The translations under genes were made by a program, and so were the position numbers. Shown one piece after another: positions 16,707 to 25,247 of a stretch of 53,315 bases of DNA (the first letter of the stretch is position 1; every line of letters starts with the position of its first letter). The stretch comes from Candidatus Thorarchaeota archaeon MP8T_1 (GTDB taxonomy: Archaea > Asgardarchaeota > Thorarchaeia > Thorarchaeales > Thorarchaeaceae), in the NCBI GenBank assembly GCA_002825465.1, contig PJER01000015.1, forward strand, positions 1 through 53,315. Direction: 5' to 3'. The notes beneath the pieces are model-generated. The model saw nothing but the letters and a program-made list of their open reading frames with translations. It did not search any database and had not been told where the DNA came from.

Positions 16707-17834
16707 TTACCATTCAGGTAATTCTTCATACCTTCGACACATCACAAAGTGGTCTTTCTCAACTTCACGGAACTCTGGGATACTTGCCTTACATTCAGGT
16801 TCAGCGTACTCGCATCTTCCACTAAATGGACACCCTACCATAGGTTGGGAAAGATCTGGAGGAGTGCCTGGTATACCCCGGATTCTCAGTCCTTTTTCTT
16901 TCATCTTTCGTATGATCTCCATTGTTGGGTTACTCATTATGAAGGCTCGAGTGAATGGATGCCCTGGTGAATTCATGATGGTCTCAGTGGTTCCGAATTC
17001 CACAATCTTTCCTGCAGTCATTACTGCAACTCTATCACATGTCTGAGAAATGGTCCCTTGATTGTTACTTATCATCAGGAGTGACAATTCAGTATTATTT
17101 CGGATGATTTGGATTGCTTCAAGAATTCGTAATTGAATTGCCATATCAACTGCAGTAGTTGGCTCATCAGCAATTAACAATGAAGGATTGGGAATGAGCG
17201 CCATAGCAATTAGAACACGTTGATCTTCGCCAACAGAAAACTGGGATGGTTTCATATCTTTCCTGATATCTACATCTCCCAATTCTACAAGATCTAATGC
17301 TTGTAAGACTCTTTTCATAACATACCAATCTGTCAATTCATTATCTTCATCATGAGCGCGAAGGACTTCTGCAGTCTGCTCTTCAAATGTTGAATAGGGA
17401 TTAAGCGACTTTGTTGAACCCTGTGGTACGTAAGTAATTCTGTCTCCACGAATTTTGCGAAGCTCCTTTTCATTAAGGGTTATCAAGTCCTGCCCTTCAA
17501 ACCAGACATGCCCTTCGACACCTGGTAATTCCTCTCCCATATCTTCTGATGTCAATCTCTGTTTCTTTGCATCATCTCTTAGTTTCCATAATCTAATATT
17601 GTCTTCATTTGCTGCTGTTGAAGAATATTTTCGAGATAAGTCATCAAACAAGCCGAGGATTGCTAGGGCCACACTGGTTTTTCCTGCACCACTCTCCCCG
17701 AAGAGACCTACAGATTCACCTTTTCGTATCTGGAATGAAACGTCGTTAACTCCTCTTACTAGTCCTTTCTTAGAAGTATAGAACGCTTTGAGATTCTCTA
17801 CACGAAGAGTAATGTCACTATCTTCGGCTGTCAT
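16707..17834 (-). CDS. Orphan DppD-like ABC ATPase with degenerate signature and switch motifs
   Basis: This 375-residue paralog of the 13030 ATPase keeps Walker A (GESGAGKT, 47-54) and Walker B with its Glu (LLIADEP, 219-225). The signature reads FSVGEDQR (199-206, second-position Gly replaced by Val), the D-loop AVD, and the switch region ISNNQG, with Asn257 where the catalytic His should be. The C-terminal Cys region is CPFSGRC rather than FHPRC. It should bind ATP but hydrolyse it poorly. An insert of about 45 residues (63-107) sits where the paralog has a shorter one. No transporter genes adjoin; acyltransferase genes lie on both sides. Confidence 0.9.
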   Translation of the reverse strand: MTAEDSDITLRVENLKAFYTSKKGLVRGVNDVSFQIRKGESVGLFGESGAGKTSVALAILGLFDDLSRKYSSTAANEDNIRLWKLRDDAKKQRLTSEDMGEELPGVEGHVWFEGQDLITLNEKELRKIRGDRITYVPQGSTKSLNPYSTFEEQTAEVLRAHDEDNELTDWYVMKRVLQALDLVELGDVDIRKDMKPSQFSVGEDQRVLIAMALIPNPSLLIADEPTTAVDMAIQLRILEAIQIIRNNTELSLLMISNNQGTISQTCDRVAVMTAGKIVEFGTTETIMNSPGHPFTRAFIMSNPTMEIIRKMKEKGLRIRGIPGTPPDLSQPMVGCPFSGRCEYAEPECKASIPEFREVEKDHFVMCRRYEELPEW

Positions 17835-17891
17835 ATTTCTTGCAATAGAATTGTCATTGAAATACTCTGTGGCTAGCGCAGAAAACCGATT

Positions 17892-19346
17892 TCAAATCGG
17901 AAACTCATCATCACTTATTGTGAATGCTTTGTACATGCAGAGCATACATAAACCAATGAAGAAAAGGATTGCAAGAAAACTTGCCATAAATCCTGGTCCA
18001 GTATATTCATTCAGAACAATAAATGGACCGTGCTGATCTGACCAAGCATTTAATCCCGAATACTCTGCAATCAGTTCAAGAGAGACTCCCATGAGAACTA
18101 GGGACATAACTCCACTAAACAAAAGACCCACTCTCTTCATCCAAAGATGTTCCCACCACGGATTTCCCTTTGCTGAAGCTCTTCTCTCAGCCTCCATCCA
18201 TAATAAACCACCAGTTACACAGATTGTGAGGTTGATGAGATAGAATGGAATATAGAATAAATTCGTTGACCATCCAAATATTGTAGCAAACTGAGGAAGT
18301 TCTTTGTGCATCTGAGCTTCAGGGGCAATTTGTGAGTACAGAATTGAAAAGTAAAAGATTTGGAAGAGAAGAATGTGATAAGATGCTTTTCCAATTCTCT
18401 CTACGAATCGTTCTAATAGACCTGAAGCATTCATTGGGACTATTGCCATCGCAAACAGGAACCAAACTGCGGCATAACCATAGAAGAGAAGTGTATAATC
18501 TCCACGGATGTAATCCTGGATAAAAGTAAAACTCTGTCCAATTACATTTGGTAATGCACTAATAATCCCTGTTGTATAATCAATCATGAAAACCAGACTA
18601 ACCGGGAAATAAATCAGGACGAACCAATTTCGTCTTGACCACAAATCGTGATCTTCAGAAAACCAGAGTCCGAGACCAACTGCTGGTAGAAAGAAGAAAA
18701 CATTGACACGAATAGCAGATGTAATGAAACCCTCTAGGATAGTTTCAATGGGATAGGGTAAGAAGACATACATTATTCCTTGCAAAATAATTTCAGATAA
18801 GAAGCAAAAGATTAGAGTCAAAATTGGTTGTTTCTTGAACATCCAATAGATTAGTGGAAATACAACTATGGTTCCGAGAAGTAGAGGAATGAACCAATTA
18901 CCCGGACCCCAGAATGGAAGATATCCAAGAAAAATCCATGCATCAAAATTCAATCTACCAAGAAATGCTCCCACGAGAATCGAACCCATGTACAATACAG
19001 CAAAGGGCAACACATAACGAGCAATCTTACTCTTGAAATACTTAAGAGAATACAATTCTCGAAGAGAAGTTGCTCCACTATACTTGAAAGAATAGCCCAT
19101 ATTGAATCCCATCACTATCAAGAAAAATGGAATTGACAGACGTTCCCAGAAGAGACTACCGATTTCACCTTTAACATCCCAATACAAGCTATGATCCATC
19201 ACAACGAAGATAATCGCGATTGCTTTCAATACATCAAGCTGGAAGAAATATGGTCTCTCTGACTCAATCGTTTGATTTTGCTCAACTGGAAGTTCCAGCT
19301 CAACTTCAATCTCTTCAAGTTTTGAAAGTGTTTCTGGGTCCGACAT
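17892..19346 (-). CDS. Acyltransferase-3-like multi-pass membrane protein
   Basis: The 484-residue protein has an acidic N-terminal tail of about 35 residues (LEEIEVELELPVEQ) then about eleven membrane helices. The first helix contains VVMDHSLYW, and the second SIPFFLIVMGFNMGYSF, both in the style of PF01757 acyltransferases. It probably modifies a surface glycan or lipid. The ATG at 19346 is chosen because a TATA-like GGTATATTATC lies about 34 bases upstream, giving an almost leaderless mRNA; a GTG six codons earlier is less likely. It is upstream of the degenerate ATPase in the same direction (57-base gap), so they may be co-transcribed. Confidence 0.75.
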   Translation of the reverse strand: MSDPETLSKLEEIEVELELPVEQNQTIESERPYFFQLDVLKAIAIIFVVMDHSLYWDVKGEIGSLFWERLSIPFFLIVMGFNMGYSFKYSGATSLRELYSLKYFKSKIARYVLPFAVLYMGSILVGAFLGRLNFDAWIFLGYLPFWGPGNWFIPLLLGTIVVFPLIYWMFKKQPILTLIFCFLSEIILQGIMYVFLPYPIETILEGFITSAIRVNVFFFLPAVGLGLWFSEDHDLWSRRNWFVLIYFPVSLVFMIDYTTGIISALPNVIGQSFTFIQDYIRGDYTLLFYGYAAVWFLFAMAIVPMNASGLLERFVERIGKASYHILLFQIFYFSILYSQIAPEAQMHKELPQFATIFGWSTNLFYIPFYLINLTICVTGGLLWMEAERRASAKGNPWWEHLWMKRVGLLFSGVMSLVLMGVSLELIAEYSGLNAWSDQHGPFIVLNEYTGPGFMASFLAILFFIGLCMLCMYKAFTISDDEFPI

Positions 19347-19374
19347 CGAAGCTCGAATAACCACATGTACTTTT

Positions 19375-19385
19375 GATAATATACC
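19375..19385 (-). promoter_or_regulatory. TATA box for the minus-strand acyltransferase gene
   Basis: On the minus strand the sequence reads GGTATATTATC, about 30-39 bases before the ATG at 19346. With the usual 25-base spacing, transcription starts close to 19354, so the leader would be under ten bases. Confidence 0.45.
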
Positions 19386-19499
19386 ATCCTACATGCGCAA
19401 TCCGTTCCCATTATAGGTATGAAAAATCACACGAAATACTAGTTAACTCCTTAAGCACCATACACCGGTCTTTGATTTCAAATAAGAGGCTAGCACGCT

Positions 19500-20714
19500 A
19501 TGGCTATTCTAAATCGTTCAGTTGCATCAATCTATCTTGCATATGCATTTCAGTCAACTGCACAAGCCATTAGCTGGCAATTTGTCACATATTTTGTTAA
19601 GCATGATCTAAATGCCACCTCGTTTATCGAGTTGTCATTAGCCTCCGCTCTTCCAGCTTTCATCATAATGGTCATGTCACCATTTTGGGGATCTCTTTCG
19701 GACCGTTTGAGAAAACGGAAAATCTTCATGGTAATTGGATTCATCGGCTATGCATCAACTTTTATTTTCTATTCAGTAGTCTATGATATTATCCAGTATC
19801 TCACAGTTGCTGCTATTGGTGCAGTTTTCTATTCTGCGGCGTTACCTATGGGTCAGGCTCATTTAACTGCGAATTCTGAAAATAAGGGTGAACGATTGGG
19901 GTACTTTGTTGCAGCACAGTCGGGAGGGTGGTTTTTTGGTGCTCTATCTAGCGGATTCCTCTATGATATCGTCGGCATGAGATTTCTTTTTGTTGTTGCC
20001 GCTGCTCTTTCGCTTGTTGCCACTGCTAGTTCTGTCATTCTAATTAAAGATATACCATTCAATGAAGTTTCTCATAGGACAAAGACCAGTGTTGTCGATA
20101 TTTTCAGAAGACCTGGGATGAGTCGTCTAACTGTAGCAGTTGCATTCAGTCAAATTGGGATGAATGCAATTGGTGCTTTTCTAGCAATTATGATTGTTGA
20201 TGAGCTTGGCGGAAACACTGCGTTCGTAGGACTCGCAAATTCAGTTGCAACTCTTATTGCGGTATTCATTACAGGTTGGGTTGGAAAAATCGTAGATCGT
20301 AGAGGTCCCATTCGTGTTCTTATTGTTGCATACTTATCATACACTATTTTTGCTGTGATTTTTGGTCTTGTGCGTGATCCTGTAATTGCAACAATAATGT
20401 GGGCACTTCCTATCTATCCACTCTCATCCACTGCGACTGCTGCTCTTGCCTCATATATCACTGGAGAGGATGAACGCGGACGTGCTATGTCTCTTGTATA
20501 TGGTGCACAAAATGCTGGTGGTTGGATTGGTCCTTTAGTTGGGGGTCTCTTCGCAGAATACGTCTTCTTGACAGTTCAACCCATCTCATTTCTAAACTCA
20601 GCATTCAATTTCATATCACTCCTGTTGGTAATATCTATAGTTCGGACCATGGGTTTTGTAAAAGAAGTGAAGAGCGACAAAACAGAAAATGCTCCTCTGT
20701 TTTTTGAAGAATAA
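19500..20714 (+). CDS. MFS transporter
   Basis: The 404-residue protein has about twelve helices and the loop 2-3 signature GSLSDRLRKRK, with a related loop in the second half (GKIVDRRGP). It is a secondary transporter of the cytoplasmic membrane; the substrate is not evident. Its stop overlaps the ATG of the next gene (TAATG at 20712-20716), so translation is coupled to the C45-type hydrolase, and the aldolase-family gene follows. This suggests it imports or exports the compound those enzymes process. Confidence 0.88.
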   Translation: MAILNRSVASIYLAYAFQSTAQAISWQFVTYFVKHDLNATSFIELSLASALPAFIIMVMSPFWGSLSDRLRKRKIFMVIGFIGYASTFIFYSVVYDIIQYLTVAAIGAVFYSAALPMGQAHLTANSENKGERLGYFVAAQSGGWFFGALSSGFLYDIVGMRFLFVVAAALSLVATASSVILIKDIPFNEVSHRTKTSVVDIFRRPGMSRLTVAVAFSQIGMNAIGAFLAIMIVDELGGNTAFVGLANSVATLIAVFITGWVGKIVDRRGPIRVLIVAYLSYTIFAVIFGLVRDPVIATIMWALPIYPLSSTATAALASYITGEDERGRAMSLVYGAQNAGGWIGPLVGGLFAEYVFLTVQPISFLNSAFNFISLLLVISIVRTMGFVKEVKSDKTENAPLFFEE

Positions 20715-21589
20715 TGTTGATATGGTCAGATACTAAATCTAAGGTTATGACCGGTGGATGCACTTCTGGAGCCAAGATTATTGGTGATCGTTGCTACTTG
20801 CTTAAGAATCGAGACTTAGTCTGGAGTGGATTTCGAGACACATTGGTATTTGAGAATGATGTATTCTTTGTGACAGGTATAGATGTGAAGAATGGGAATT
20901 TCAGTGGTGCTTCATTAGGACTAAATCGATACGGACTATCTATATGCAATACCACCGTTCTGGTAACTGAAGATCAAGCCGATGATATCTTACTTGAGAA
21001 AATACTTAGAGAAACCAAGACGATACCTGAAGCCTTTGAGCTCGTGCAACAGTGCTTAGATCGAGGTGAACGATTTCATTGGTGTAATTTCATTTTAGCC
21101 TCTCCTAATGGCGTAGGCGTTATCGAGATAGGTGATGGAGTTGCTGAACTTGAAGAAGATCCCTCAATTATTACAAGAACTAATCACCATCTGCTTCTGC
21201 CAACAAATGATGTCATCAAAAATACTGCTCTAAAATTCCGTGGTGCGGCAGGTCGCCTTGATGGCAGCAAACAGCGGCGTCAGGATATTTCACGATTACT
21301 ACCCGAGGCAAAATCGATGATGGATATGATCCAACTCTTAGGCACTCATCGAGATGACCGAGGATTCAATTCAATATGTCGTCATCTCTCAGAAGATCCA
21401 CAATCGAATCCTCACCAAGGTGAAACAGTTTATAGTTACGTTATAGAAACATCTGGTTTACAGGAAGGAATCTTGGAATTCCGATTGAATGTAACCTCTG
21501 GCAATCCATGTAGTGGAACATTCAAGGAATTCACGATTGATTTCAATTCTCCAAAGAGTAAATTCGAGATCTTGACTGATTATCCATAG
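20714..21589 (+). CDS. C45-type Ntn hydrolase (acyl-coenzyme A:6-APA acyltransferase-like)
   Basis: The 291-residue protein fits the Ntn-hydrolase family that includes penicillin acyl-transferring enzymes. Cys16 in GGCTSGAKII would become the N-terminal nucleophile after autocleavage; the family's YLLKNRD (Asn-Arg-Asp) motif follows, as does GASLGLNRYGLSI, and TRTNHHLL occurs near residue 157. Such enzymes hydrolyse or transfer amide-linked acyl groups. The gene is translationally coupled to the MFS transporter, and the aldolase-type gene starts 58 bases later. I infer amide hydrolysis of a transported compound; the actual substrate is open. Confidence 0.75.
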   Translation: MLIWSDTKSKVMTGGCTSGAKIIGDRCYLLKNRDLVWSGFRDTLVFENDVFFVTGIDVKNGNFSGASLGLNRYGLSICNTTVLVTEDQADDILLEKILRETKTIPEAFELVQQCLDRGERFHWCNFILASPNGVGVIEIGDGVAELEEDPSIITRTNHHLLLPTNDVIKNTALKFRGAAGRLDGSKQRRQDISRLLPEAKSMMDMIQLLGTHRDDRGFNSICRHLSEDPQSNPHQGETVYSYVIETSGLQEGILEFRLNVTSGNPCSGTFKEFTIDFNSPKSKFEILTDYP

Positions 21590-21647
21590 GTACCAATCGA
21601 GCAATATTTCAAGAAGATTGTTCAAAAGCAATCTAGGAGATTACAAT

Positions 21648-22547
21648 ATGGAACCTGAGAAATTCAAAACGATTCTGAGCGGTTATTCTGTAACAACAGT
21701 GACCCCATTTACATCTGATTTATCAAGTGTAGATCATGATGGGTTAATACGGAATCTCAAGTTCCTAGAAGACCATAATGTTCCGCTTTTGATACCAAAT
21801 GGAAATACAGGAGAGTTCTACTCCCTGTCTGAACAAGAATGGTATGATGTTCTCGATACTGTTGTTAATAGTGTAAATGATCGAACAACTATCATGTCAG
21901 GAGTAGGTCATTCATTAAAGACTGCACTTACACAGATCGAAAAAGCACGGTCCTTGGGAATTAATGCTGTAATGGTAATGTACCCACAGCATGTTTTTGC
22001 CTCTGAAGAGGGAATTTATGATTATTATAGATCTATTCTTAGCAATGCAAAAGACATGAATATTGTCCTATATAAGAAAGGGCCACTTCTTTCAGACCAT
22101 GTACTCCGCAAGCTTATGAAATTTGATGCCTTGGTAGGAGTCAAGTATGCTTTTGGTCGAATAGTTGATTTTGCGAAGACTGTCAATGACTTAGGATATT
22201 CCATCGTCTGGTCTTGTGGAACTGCAGAACGGTTTGCACCTTTCTTTTTTATGGCAGGTGCACATGCTTTTACAAGTGGTCTTGGTAATTTCGCTCCAAA
22301 AGTCACTGCTCGAATGTATGATGCTCTTAAGACTGGAGATTACACTACTGCCATGGAAATTCAAAGAATGATTTCTCAATTTGAATTTCTAAGGGAGGGT
22401 CGAGGGTCAGCAAACAACGTACCTGTTGTAAAATATGCAATGGACCATCTTGAACTTGCCGGTGGACTGTGCAGACCACCTATTCATCAATTGTCTTCTA
22501 GTGAGCAAGAGGATGTAATCAATTCAATTAAAGATTGGAATCTATGA
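21648..22547 (+). CDS. DapA-family protein, 5-dehydro-4-deoxyglucarate-dehydratase-like
   Basis: This 299-residue (beta/alpha)8 enzyme has the Schiff-base Lys at K166 (VGVKYAFGR), the catalytic Tyr at Y142 (VLYKKGP) and the substrate loop GNTGEFYSLSEQEW. The GEFYSL version of that loop resembles dehydratases of sugar acids more than dihydrodipicolinate synthase (where GTTGE is usual). It probably splits or dehydrates a 2-keto sugar acid in the cytoplasm. AGGAG lies just before the ATG at 21648; a start ten codons upstream lacks one. It follows the C45 hydrolase in the same direction, and its 3' end overlaps the converging gene by six bases. Confidence 0.82.
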   Translation: MEPEKFKTILSGYSVTTVTPFTSDLSSVDHDGLIRNLKFLEDHNVPLLIPNGNTGEFYSLSEQEWYDVLDTVVNSVNDRTTIMSGVGHSLKTALTQIEKARSLGINAVMVMYPQHVFASEEGIYDYYRSILSNAKDMNIVLYKKGPLLSDHVLRKLMKFDALVGVKYAFGRIVDFAKTVNDLGYSIVWSCGTAERFAPFFFMAGAHAFTSGLGNFAPKVTARMYDALKTGDYTTAMEIQRMISQFEFLREGRGSANNVPVVKYAMDHLELAGGLCRPPIHQLSSSEQEDVINSIKDWNL

Positions 22548-22925
22548 ATATGTAAAGCTCCTATTCGATCGAATTTCTAAATTGATTGAGCAATATGGAC
22601 AGCGTGCTTCATCATCACCAATCCATTCAAGGCTTCGTATTGAAATCTCTCCTTGACATTCCGGGCATCTCATTGGTATTTGGATAATCTGCCATTCTTT
22701 TTGTTTGGCTATTGTTCTATATGATGACTGTAGTGATGATGCATATGCCCATGCCATTACTCCTGGTCCAAATGATATGAATAGAATTCCCAGAACCAGT
22801 GATAGAATCCATAAACCTAAGTTCTCTATGAAATCACCAAACCACAATATTTGGAAGTATTGCCAAAAGAAGAATATTCCAATTACCATCATAGCGACTC
22901 CAATCATGAAAGGAACTCTTCTCAT
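22542..22925 (-). CDS. Small membrane protein with C-terminal zinc ribbon
   Basis: The 127-residue protein has two hydrophobic helices (about 5-25 and 35-60) followed by a cytoplasmic zinc-ribbon-like module: CPECQG and, 20 residues later, CPYCS. The function is not recognised; such modules often bind zinc and partners. The ATG at 22925 is chosen because GGAGG sits about seven bases upstream; the TTG at 22940 is inside that SD. Its end overlaps the converging gene at 22547 by six bases. Confidence 0.65.
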   Translation of the reverse strand: MRRVPFMIGVAMMVIGIFFFWQYFQILWFGDFIENLGLWILSLVLGILFISFGPGVMAWAYASSLQSSYRTIAKQKEWQIIQIPMRCPECQGEISIRSLEWIGDDEARCPYCSINLEIRSNRSFTYS

Positions 22926-22948
22926 TCTATATTCCTCCAACTAGTTGT

Positions 22949-24133
22949 TCATTTGAGTGGTATCGTGTTACCATTAATAAAAACCTGTTCTACCTTGCTG
23001 TAAAAATCGAATGGATCTCCAGACCATATGACGATATCTGCATCTTTGCCTGGTTCTAGTGAACCTACCAAATCATTGATTCGAAGTGCTTCTGCAGGAT
23101 TTATTGTGACACATTTCAATGCGTCTTCTCTACTCATACCTTCTTTTATCACATTCATGGGAATAAGTGGAAAGTAATTCATAGGAGTCAAAGAGTCTGT
23201 CTGTAAAGCCACTTTAACGCCTGCCTTATTGAGATTCACTGCAGTTTTGAATCCTCTCTCGCGAGTTTCAGGTTTGCTGGTCCAAAACATCGTAGGACCG
23301 ATTACAGCTGGGAATTTTGATTTCGCAATCAGCTTTGGAATTTTATGCCCCTCGGTACAATGAATGAGAACAACATCAATATCGAATTCTTTGGCAATCC
23401 TGATGATTGTTGCAATGTCATCTGCACGATGTGCATGTGCATGAATTGGTATCTCACGGTTGATCACCCTTATTATTGTCTCAAGACCAAGGTCTCTTTT
23501 AGGAGGAGTAGGAGGTGATTCTCCTTTCTTCTTTGCCTCCTCAGCTTTTTCCATGTATACCTGTAGTTCGTGTTTGTGATTGATAGCATCTACCAGTGCC
23601 TTTCTCAGGAGTGCTGCAACTCCCATCCGAGTAGATGGGGTTCTCTTCTCACTTCCATGAACTCGTTTTGGATTTTCTCCGAAAGCTACTTTGAGACCCG
23701 AAGGGGCTTTTACAATCATTTCATCAACAGTTGGTGCACCAGTGGGTTTAATCACTACCGCTTGACCAGATATGACATTACCAGAACCTGGTCCAGTGTT
23801 TATGCAGGTCACTCCCCCAATTAGGACTTCTTTCAAAGAGGGTTCATCTGGATTGAATGAATCAATACCTCGCATTTCCGGGGTGATTGGATTTGTCATT
23901 TCATTTCCATCCATGCCGGCCCAACCTATTGAGCCATCAAATAATCCTTGGTGAGTATGCGCATCGATGAATCCAGGGACAACGAATTTTCCCTCAGCAT
24001 CTATGATCTTTGTTCCTTTTGGAATATCGACTGTCTTCCCAATATCTTTGATCTTTGAATCAAAGAGAATTGTACCATCTTTGATGAATCCATTCACTGG
24101 ACAAAAAATAGTTGCATTGATAATTGCTTTCAA
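22949..24133 (-). CDS. Metal-dependent amidohydrolase
   Basis: The 394-residue protein has the amidohydrolase superfamily ligands: HTH in GFIDAHTHQG, HAHAH near residue 236, HCTEGH about 25 residues later, and the metal-binding Asp in LQTDSL. The C-terminal IVIWSGDPFDFYSKV strand pairs with the N-terminal sheet, as in imidazolonepropionase-like enzymes. It hydrolyses a C-N bond of a small molecule, cytoplasmic because there is no signal. The start is a TTG with GGAGG about nine bases upstream; no ATG is near. The Zn-ribbon gene follows 23 bases later in the same direction. Confidence 0.85.
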   Translation of the reverse strand: MKAIINATIFCPVNGFIKDGTILFDSKIKDIGKTVDIPKGTKIIDAEGKFVVPGFIDAHTHQGLFDGSIGWAGMDGNEMTNPITPEMRGIDSFNPDEPSLKEVLIGGVTCINTGPGSGNVISGQAVVIKPTGAPTVDEMIVKAPSGLKVAFGENPKRVHGSEKRTPSTRMGVAALLRKALVDAINHKHELQVYMEKAEEAKKKGESPPTPPKRDLGLETIIRVINREIPIHAHAHRADDIATIIRIAKEFDIDVVLIHCTEGHKIPKLIAKSKFPAVIGPTMFWTSKPETRERGFKTAVNLNKAGVKVALQTDSLTPMNYFPLIPMNVIKEGMSREDALKCVTINPAEALRINDLVGSLEPGKDADIVIWSGDPFDFYSKVEQVFINGNTIPLK

Positions 24134-24184
24134 GTGAATTATCCTCCGAGTGAAGCATTTTACATTCTATACACATGAAAAGTG

Positions 24185-24198
24185 TTCTCATATGAGAA
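24185..24198. promoter_or_regulatory. 14-base palindrome upstream of the amidohydrolase
   Basis: TTCTCATATGAGAA is perfectly palindromic and lies between the end of the citrate-synthase-like gene (24204) and the amidohydrolase start (24133). It may be an operator or a weak terminator. Confidence 0.25.
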
Positions 24199-24203
24199 AG
24201 CAT

Positions 24204-25178
24204 CTACTTCTGGAGTAATTCTGAGATATGTGCTGACCAACCTGCAACTCTTGAGAGTGCAAATAATTTGGTATTGAATTCTGGAGTAAATCCAAAAGTT
24301 GTGTATGTTGCAGCATTGTAGAGATCAATGTTTGGATAAGCTCTGATCCCTTTTTGTTCGAATAGAACTTCACTCCCGATTCTTGAGATGTCCTCTATTA
24401 CTTCCACTAACCATGATTGCTCAGTATTGATTGCTCTACGGTAGAGTATTTCTTTGAGCACCATAGCTCGTGGATCAAATCCTTTATAGATTCGGTGACC
24501 TAATCCAAATATTTTGTCACCATTTCTAATTCTTTGTGAAAGATACTCGCTGAGATCTGATTTTCCTCGTGCATCAAGAAATAATTTCATTGCTCTGGTT
24601 CCAGCACCATGATGGAGTGGACCTATATGTTCAGTAAGTGCACCAAGTAATCCTTCGGATACAGACTTTCCATTTTGTATGATTTTAGTTAGAACAGTAA
24701 GGGACGGATTGTCAGGATCATCCATGTGGAGAATCAAGCAAGTTTGAAAATCGGACGAATCTTCTTTAGTTATCTTTTTTCCAGTGCTCATCCAGAGAAA
24801 ATTATCAGTATGTCCTAATTCCGGATTATGTTGTACACACGCTCTTCCAAAATCTTTACAGTATGACTTCGCAGTTACAATTGATGATAAAGAAATAAAC
24901 GCAATGAGACTCTCCTTCAAACTAAGTCCGTATTGATTCATCAGGAGTTCAAATTTTTCGACTAATTTTTCCAATGAAATCATATCATCAGTGTAAAGGT
25001 CTCTATACTCAACCATCTTTGATTTCATTTCTTCATACTGGAGAGGTGAAGGATATTTCCCATATAGTAGCAGATAGACTACTGATTCGTAATTGCTTTC
25101 TTTTGCTAAATTTATTGCATTTATACCTCTGAAGAAGAGCTGATTTACAGAAGAGTCGATATTACTGATTGGTTCCAT
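24204..25178 (-). CDS. Short citrate-synthase-like protein
   Basis: The 324-residue protein keeps the citrate synthase core: GPLHHGAG with the active-site His, GLGHRIYKGFDPRA with the second His and Arg, the catalytic Asp in PNIDLYNAATY, and the start of the SRVAGWSAHISE motif. It is about 50 residues shorter than usual and stops right after AHxxE, so the following segment with the NRLIRP-type Arg that reaches into the partner subunit is missing. No continuation appears in other frames. It may condense acetyl-CoA or propionyl-CoA with oxaloacetate, or have another substrate. No other citric-acid-cycle gene is nearby; GAPDH lies upstream. Confidence 0.8.
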   Translation of the reverse strand: MEPISNIDSSVNQLFFRGINAINLAKESNYESVVYLLLYGKYPSPLQYEEMKSKMVEYRDLYTDDMISLEKLVEKFELLMNQYGLSLKESLIAFISLSSIVTAKSYCKDFGRACVQHNPELGHTDNFLWMSTGKKITKEDSSDFQTCLILHMDDPDNPSLTVLTKIIQNGKSVSEGLLGALTEHIGPLHHGAGTRAMKLFLDARGKSDLSEYLSQRIRNGDKIFGLGHRIYKGFDPRAMVLKEILYRRAINTEQSWLVEVIEDISRIGSEVLFEQKGIRAYPNIDLYNAATYTTFGFTPEFNTKLFALSRVAGWSAHISELLQK

Positions 25179-25188
25179 AGCAACGCCA

Positions 25189-25232
25189 TTCCAGAAATAA
25201 AAGAAAGACGAGTTCCCATAAGTTGGGAACTC
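25189..25232 (-). terminator. Terminator after GAPDH
   Basis: GAGTTCCC (25210-25217) pairs perfectly with GGGAACTC (25225-25232). On the minus strand the tract GTCTTTCTTTTATTTC follows. It is placed 15 bases after the GAPDH stop. Confidence 0.65.
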
Positions 25233-25247
25233 AAACTAGTTCTTAGA

